From positions 7,858 through 50,959 of the forward strand of contig JAHFPH010000005.1 of NCBI GenBank assembly GCA_023266845.1: a stretch of DNA of 43,102 nucleotides. The letters are read 5' to 3'. Below the pieces are notes generated by a model. It was not told where the DNA came from and searched no databases. It worked only from the letters and a program-made list of their open reading frames with translations. This document shows, piece by piece, positions 38,699 through 43,102 of the stretch (positions are counted from its first letter, which is position 1; each line of letters opens with the position of its first letter). The position numbers were made by a program, and so were the translations under genes. The DNA is from Rhodospirillaceae bacterium. Its GTDB lineage: Bacteria > Pseudomonadota > Alphaproteobacteria > JAEULC01.

Positions 38699-40057
38699 AT
38701 GACCGTATCGACTTTGCCCGCCACGCCCGGCCCGATGGCCGAGGCCCTGCCCGTGGGGCCGCTCAGCAGGGCCAAGGGCCGCAGCGGCCCGCTGTCGGTC
38801 GGCGTGATCGTGGACCTGGTCTGGGGTCCCTGGGCCGGCGGGCACGTGAAATGCTGGGAGCGCCTGGCCGCCGCCGCCGCCGCCTATCCGCGCGACGTGG
38901 ACGTGACCGTGCATTTCCTGGGCGACCGCACCGGCATTGTCGAGCTGGCCGACAACGCGCGCTTCCGCCTGCACCGGCCGCTCATCAACACCAAATGGCT
39001 GGGTTTCACCCAGAACCCGCAGAACCATACCTGCCTGGCGCCGTTCCACATGGGCCTGGCGCACGCGCTGGGCGGGCACGACATCGTGCACGCCACGGGC
39101 GCGTTCTTCAGCCTGGCCAAGACCGCGCTGCGCCATGCGCGCCGCCGCGGCATTCCGCTGACCTATTCGTTCCACACCGACACGGTCGGGTACACCCGCC
39201 ACTACTCGAAAGAAATCCTGAGGCGCTGGTTCGGCGACGGAATGATCCTTCGCTTCCTGGTCGACACGGTGCGCTACAACGAGATTTCCGGCGATCGGAT
39301 GCAGACGGTGTTGGACAACTATCTGCAGCAATGCGACTGGGTGCTGGCGTCGAAGCCCGAGGATCGGGCGGTGGCGGAGCGCGTGGTGCCGAAGGAGCGC
39401 GTGTCGTTCCTGCGCCGCGGCATCGACCGCGAGGTGTTCGCGCCGACGCGGCGCGACCGCAAGCGGCTGCTGAATTCCTACGGCATCGGCGAGGACCGTT
39501 TCGTGGTGATCTTCGCCGGCCGCGTGGACGACGCCAAGAACGTGATGGTCCTGGTCGACGCGGTGCGCCGCCTGCTGGACCGAGGAGCGCCGGTGCACAT
39601 GCTGATCGCCGGCACCGGCGATCGCGCCGCCGATATCCGCGCCCTACTGGGCAGCGCGGTCACCTGCTGCGGCCAGGTGGATCCCGACACGCTCGGCTGG
39701 CTATACGCCAGCGCCGACGCATTCGCCTTCCCGTCGGAGGTGGAGGTGCTGCCCAACGTGGTGAACGAGGCGCGCGCCTGTGGCCTGCCGGCGCTGATTT
39801 CGGATACTGGCGGCTCGGCGCGGCTGGTGGGACGGTCGGGCATCGACGCCTGGTGCCTGCCCGGACGCGATGTCGCCGCCTGGGCCGAGGCGATCGCCGC
39901 GCTGATGCACGACGAAGCCCGACGCCGCGCGTTGGGCGAGGCCGGGTACAATCATGTCACCACCGCCCTGCCGGGCTGGGACGACGTGTTGAGCCAGGAC
40001 CTGCTGCCGATATGGCGGCGCGTGATCGAGGAACGGCTGGCGCGCGCGCCGGGCTGA
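38699..40057 (+). CDS. Glycosyltransferase family 4-like (GT-B)
   Basis: HDIVHATGAFFSLAKTALRHARRRGIPLTYSFHTD...VIFAGRVDDAKNVMVLVDAVRRL...ADAFAFPSEVEVLPNVVNEARACGLP. Confidence 0.88.
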   Translation: MTVSTLPATPGPMAEALPVGPLSRAKGRSGPLSVGVIVDLVWGPWAGGHVKCWERLAAAAAAYPRDVDVTVHFLGDRTGIVELADNARFRLHRPLINTKWLGFTQNPQNHTCLAPFHMGLAHALGGHDIVHATGAFFSLAKTALRHARRRGIPLTYSFHTDTVGYTRHYSKEILRRWFGDGMILRFLVDTVRYNEISGDRMQTVLDNYLQQCDWVLASKPEDRAVAERVVPKERVSFLRRGIDREVFAPTRRDRKRLLNSYGIGEDRFVVIFAGRVDDAKNVMVLVDAVRRLLDRGAPVHMLIAGTGDRAADIRALLGSAVTCCGQVDPDTLGWLYASADAFAFPSEVEVLPNVVNEARACGLPALISDTGGSARLVGRSGIDAWCLPGRDVAAWAEAIAALMHDEARRRALGEAGYNHVTTALPGWDDVLSQDLLPIWRRVIEERLARAPG

Positions 40058-40085
40058 CGGCGCTTTAAGCAAAGGTCGGAGGCCG

Positions 40086-40856
40086 ATGTTCGGCAAGCGC
40101 ATCCTGCTGCTGTCGCCCCATGCGGACGACGAAACGGTGGGCGCGTCGGCGGCGATTGGCCGCGCCCGCGCGCGGGGCGCGCGCGTGCTGGTGGCGTTCT
40201 TGAGCACCGGCGTGCCGGCGCCGGAATGGTTCTGGCCGTGGCAGCGCGCGGGCCATGAAACGCGCGTGGCGAAGCGGCGCGCGGAAGGCGAAGCGGCGGC
40301 GCTGAAACTGGGCTTCGAGATCGCTTTCGCCCAGGAGATTCCCACACGCACACTGAAATCGGCGCTCGGGTCCACGCATCGCCGCATCGCCGAGACGATC
40401 GCGCGCGAAGGCATCGACATGCTGTGGACGCCGGCCTTCGAGGGCGCGCACCAGGACCACGACGCGGCGAATTGCCTGGCGGCGGGTTTCAGCGGACGCG
40501 TTCCGGTATGGGAATTCGCCGAATACAACAATGCCGGCGGCGTCGTGCGCAGCCAGGAATTCTTCGATCCGGCCGGCGCGGAAACCGTGCTGGAGTTGAG
40601 CCATGCCGAGATCGAACTGAAACGGGCGACGCTGGCGCTATACGCGTCGGAGCGCGGCAATCTCGGCCACATCCGCACGCGGCGCGAGGCGTTCCGGCCG
40701 CTTCGGCAGTACGACTACGCCAAGCCGCCGCATCCGGGCGCGCTGTTCTATCAACGCTTCCAATGGGTGTGGCCGCGCCACCCGCGCGTGGACTACACCA
40801 AGCCCGTTGAGGTCGCGGCGGCGCTGGCGGCGTTCAAAGCCGAAACCCGGACCTAG
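40086..40856 (+). CDS. PIG-L family N-acetylglucosaminyl deacetylase
   Basis: ILLLSPHADDETVGASAAIGRARARGARV... and FEGAHQDHDAAN zinc-site motifs. Confidence 0.9.
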   Translation: MFGKRILLLSPHADDETVGASAAIGRARARGARVLVAFLSTGVPAPEWFWPWQRAGHETRVAKRRAEGEAAALKLGFEIAFAQEIPTRTLKSALGSTHRRIAETIAREGIDMLWTPAFEGAHQDHDAANCLAAGFSGRVPVWEFAEYNNAGGVVRSQEFFDPAGAETVLELSHAEIELKRATLALYASERGNLGHIRTRREAFRPLRQYDYAKPPHPGALFYQRFQWVWPRHPRVDYTKPVEVAAALAAFKAETRT

Positions 40857-40891
40857 AATTCGACCGGGCCGGCGGGCGCCTGCCTTGCCGG

Positions 40892-41278
40892 TTAGACAAT
40901 AGTCGTGCGGCGGCCGAACAGCGTCACCACCAGGGCCGCCAGCCATAGAGCGCCGGCCCCGGCGCCGGTGAGTTGCGCATGCCACAGATATCGGTCGCGC
41001 AGGATGTTGCCGAAGACCTGCTGTGCGCGCTCCTCGGGCAGGCCGTGGCGCTTGTCCAGCATGATCCATACCTCGGTGTGCTTGTAGTTGCGCGTCGGCG
41101 CCTGCATCGCCTTGACCAGCAGGATGGCCCCCATCGCGCTGACGCAGATCGCCGCCAGCTTCAGCGCCAGCAACGCGTCGAACGATGCGCCCATCGTGGC
41201 CGTGCCGATGGCGATCATCCCGAATCCGCAGGCGCGCCGGATCGAAAGATCGGCGAAATACCTGATTTGGTCCAACAT
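40892..41278 (-). CDS. Hypothetical membrane protein
   Basis: Intact ORF with hydrophobic segments (MLDQIRYFADLSIRRACGFGMIAIGTATMGASFDALLALKLAAICVSAMGAILLVKAM...). Confidence 0.65.
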   Translation of the reverse strand: MLDQIRYFADLSIRRACGFGMIAIGTATMGASFDALLALKLAAICVSAMGAILLVKAMQAPTRNYKHTEVWIMLDKRHGLPEERAQQVFGNILRDRYLWHAQLTGAGAGALWLAALVVTLFGRRTTIV

Positions 41279-41435
41279 CCGTGCTCCGTCCGGCCTGGCC
41301 GTTGCCGCCGGGCCGCCCTTTGCCGGAATGCAATATTAAGAGCCGTCCTATCGGATGCAAATCACGGGTCAGAGGGCGGGAAAGACCTGTGGCTGCGCGT
41401 TGCTGAAACCGGTTCACGCCCGCGGTAGGGTGCGA

Positions 41436-41762
41436 TCAGAGCCCGATTTCCAAGAAATTTCCCGCCGCCGGAAGAGCGAGCAGCCCGGTCCCCGCGAGCC
41501 ATATCCACAACGAAACCGGATTTGAGTCGTCCTTGGCGCCGGCGTACCGCTCGTAGAGCGCCGCGGGAATACCGCCGAGGATGATCGTGGCGGTCGATAC
41601 CATGAGCGAGGCGAACATCAGCGTCAACGATACGCTGCCGAACAGCAGCGACGGCGACAGGATCTGGACGTGGAGAAGCGCGAACAGCAGCCAGACCTGG
41701 TTGAACAGGCCGTTGATCATCCCGAAGAAAGCGATGCCAATGAAATAGAAATGTCGTTCCAT
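41436..41762 (-). CDS. Hypothetical small membrane protein
   Basis: MERHFYFIGIAFFGMINGLFNQVWLLFALLHVQILSPSLLFGSVSLTLMFASLMVSTATIILGGIPAALYERY..., three likely TM segments. Confidence 0.65.
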   Translation of the reverse strand: MERHFYFIGIAFFGMINGLFNQVWLLFALLHVQILSPSLLFGSVSLTLMFASLMVSTATIILGGIPAALYERYAGAKDDSNPVSLWIWLAGTGLLALPAAGNFLEIGL

Positions 41763-41770
41763 GGCGCGGC

Positions 41771-42124
41771 TCAACTCCCACGAGGGGCCGCGCCCAGCAT
41801 AAGGAAAAAATGGAGCAGGCCGACCCGCAGCCAGAACAGCCACACGACGCCGAACAGCCAGATCACGACCGGAGCCGCCGCTTTGGGCGTGACGAGCGCG
41901 ACGGCGGCGACGAATGGATCGGTGATGCGGCAGAAGAAGCGCCAGATGTAATTCGATGAATCGGGCTGCACGATCAAGCCGAGCAGCGCCCGGCCGAGCA
42001 GCGTATACATCAACGCCGCCAATATGAAATTCGGTAGGTCGAAATACCACACGCTGAAGAGTGACCCACCGCTCACGGAAGCCGGCTCCTTCGGTTGCTG
42101 GCACGCGCCGGCGGCTGCCGGCAT
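41771..42124 (-). CDS. YggT-family-like small membrane protein (start uncertain)
   Basis: DLPNFILAALMYTLLGRALLGLIVQPDSSNYIWRFFCRITDPFVAAVALVTP resembles YggT domains. Confidence 0.55.
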   Translation of the reverse strand: MPAAAGACQQPKEPASVSGGSLFSVWYFDLPNFILAALMYTLLGRALLGLIVQPDSSNYIWRFFCRITDPFVAAVALVTPKAAAPVVIWLFGVVWLFWLRVGLLHFFLMLGAAPRGS

Positions 42125-42218
42125 GCACCGAATTGAGGATAACGCCTCAGGGCAGCCGGGTCACGCACAACAGGCCGAACGCCGCCATGCAGCCCTATGG
42201 CACGGCGGCGATCCGGCG

Positions 42219-42248
42219 AAAAAAAGCGGGGCCCCGAAGGGCCCCGCT
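42219..42248 (-). terminator. Rho-independent terminator of the symporter gene, UUCG tetraloop
   Basis: Minus strand AGCGGGGCCC-TTCG-GGGCCCCGCT-TTTTTT; 10-bp GC stem plus U-tract about 25 nt after the stop at 42273. Confidence 0.93.
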
Positions 42249-42272
42249 CCTTAAGGCTATCGGACGCGGCGA

Positions 42273-43102
42273 TCAGGTCTTTTCTTCGAGCACCGTCTTG
42301 CCGCGCGGCTTGCGGATCTCGTCGATGAAGGCTTGCATCTCCTTCGACGGTTCCTTGGTCATGAGGCTGACCACGTAGATGACCAGGAAGCCGAGCGGCA
42401 TGCCCAGCAATCCGCAGTTGATGTTGTTGAGGTCGAACCAGCCGACCCTGTTGGCCAGCGGGTTCGCCGCGCTCGCCGGCACGTCGGCAAGCCATTTCGG
42501 ATCGGCCATGACCTGCGCGACATTGATCAACGCCTTGCCCGTTTCCGGGTTCAGGAGCGACGTCATGCCGAAATAGGCCACGCCGGCTTGCGGGAAATAC
42601 CGCGAAACCACGAGATAGAACAGGCAGATGCCCCACCCGGCCATGATCCCGCATATTGCGCCCGTCGAGGTGGCGCGTTTCCACCAGATGCCGAGCGTGA
42701 GCGCCGGGAAATTGCCGGCCATGGCGAGCGAGAACGCCCAGCCGACCATGGCCAGAATGTCCGACGGTCTCGTTGAGGCAAGAGCCGCCGAAGCCACGGC
42801 GACGAAGAACAAGAGAACCCGGGCCACGGTGAGCCGGCGGATGGTCGGCGCATTCGGGTCGAGCATCTTGTAGTAAATGTCGTGGCTGAGCGCGTTGGCG
42901 ATGGCGAGCAACAGTCCGTCGGCGGTGGAAAGCGCCGCCGCCAGGCCGCCAGCGGCCACCAGACCCGAAATCACGTACGGAAGGCCCGCGATCTCGGGCG
43001 TCGAGAGCACGATCACGTCCGTATTGATGACGAAGTCCTGGAAGCGGAGAACGCCGGGGTGCCCGGCGATCGCCTTGCACGCGGCGATGACCGTGTCGAG
43101 GT
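42273..43102 (-). CDS. Sodium:solute symporter family protein (acetate permease ActP-like), N-terminus beyond window
   Basis: ...PYVISGLVAAGGLAAALSTADGLLLAIANALSHDIYYKMLDPNAP... typical SSS segment; reading frame continues through the right edge. Confidence 0.88.
   Translation of the reverse strand, partial: LDTVIAACKAIAGHPGVLRFQDFVINTDVIVLSTPEIAGLPYVISGLVAAGGLAAALSTADGLLLAIANALSHDIYYKMLDPNAPTIRRLTVARVLLFFVAVASAALASTRPSDILAMVGWAFSLAMAGNFPALTLGIWWKRATSTGAICGIMAGWGICLFYLVVSRYFPQAGVAYFGMTSLLNPETGKALINVAQVMADPKWLADVPASAANPLANRVGWFDLNNINCGLLGMPLGFLVIYVVSLMTKEPSKEMQAFIDEIRKPRGKTVLEEKT

Overview
A 43.1 kb high-GC window from an alphaproteobacterial, probably Rhodospirillales-like, chromosome (lineage is inference). 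It is densely coding on both strands. I found no tRNA, rRNA, CRISPR array, transposase or phage genes. In order, the modules are: (1) tadA, divergent from a C26 glutamine-amidotransferase-like gene, then rluB-like and rsmD; (2) GST and thioesterase; (3) a DctPQM TRAP transporter plus an LhgO-like FAD oxidoreductase; (4) an EamA transporter; (5) a compact six-gene minus-strand hyfBCEFGI-like operon whose large subunit has lost the hydrogenase L1 cysteines (RVSGDS in place of RVCGxC) and has no ferredoxin subunits, i.e. an Ehr-type 'hydrogenase-related' complex; (6) an MFS transporter, then a KamA-type radical SAM lysine 2,3-aminomutase with two tandem, divergent D-Ala-D-Ala-ligase-like ATP-grasp genes, a candidate uncharacterised beta-lysine ligation pathway; (7) a lipid A/Kdo cluster (msbA-like, DUF374, waaA, lpxK, lpxL-like); (8) DUF1244 and gapR; (9) a TPP enzyme, an orphan PAS histidine kinase and a CoA transferase; (10) degP, an OmpR-type regulator and a histidine kinase, with structured repeats in both junctions covering the ribosome-binding regions; (11) a class IV aminotransferase plus an ornithine cyclodeaminase-like gene, divergent from a GT plus PIG-L deacetylase pair; (12) small membrane proteins and a partial sodium:solute symporter with a strong UUCG-tetraloop terminator. 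The best candidates for novelty are the KamA/ATP-grasp cassette and the NiFe-less Ehr complex. All family calls come from reading translations by eye; no database search was run.
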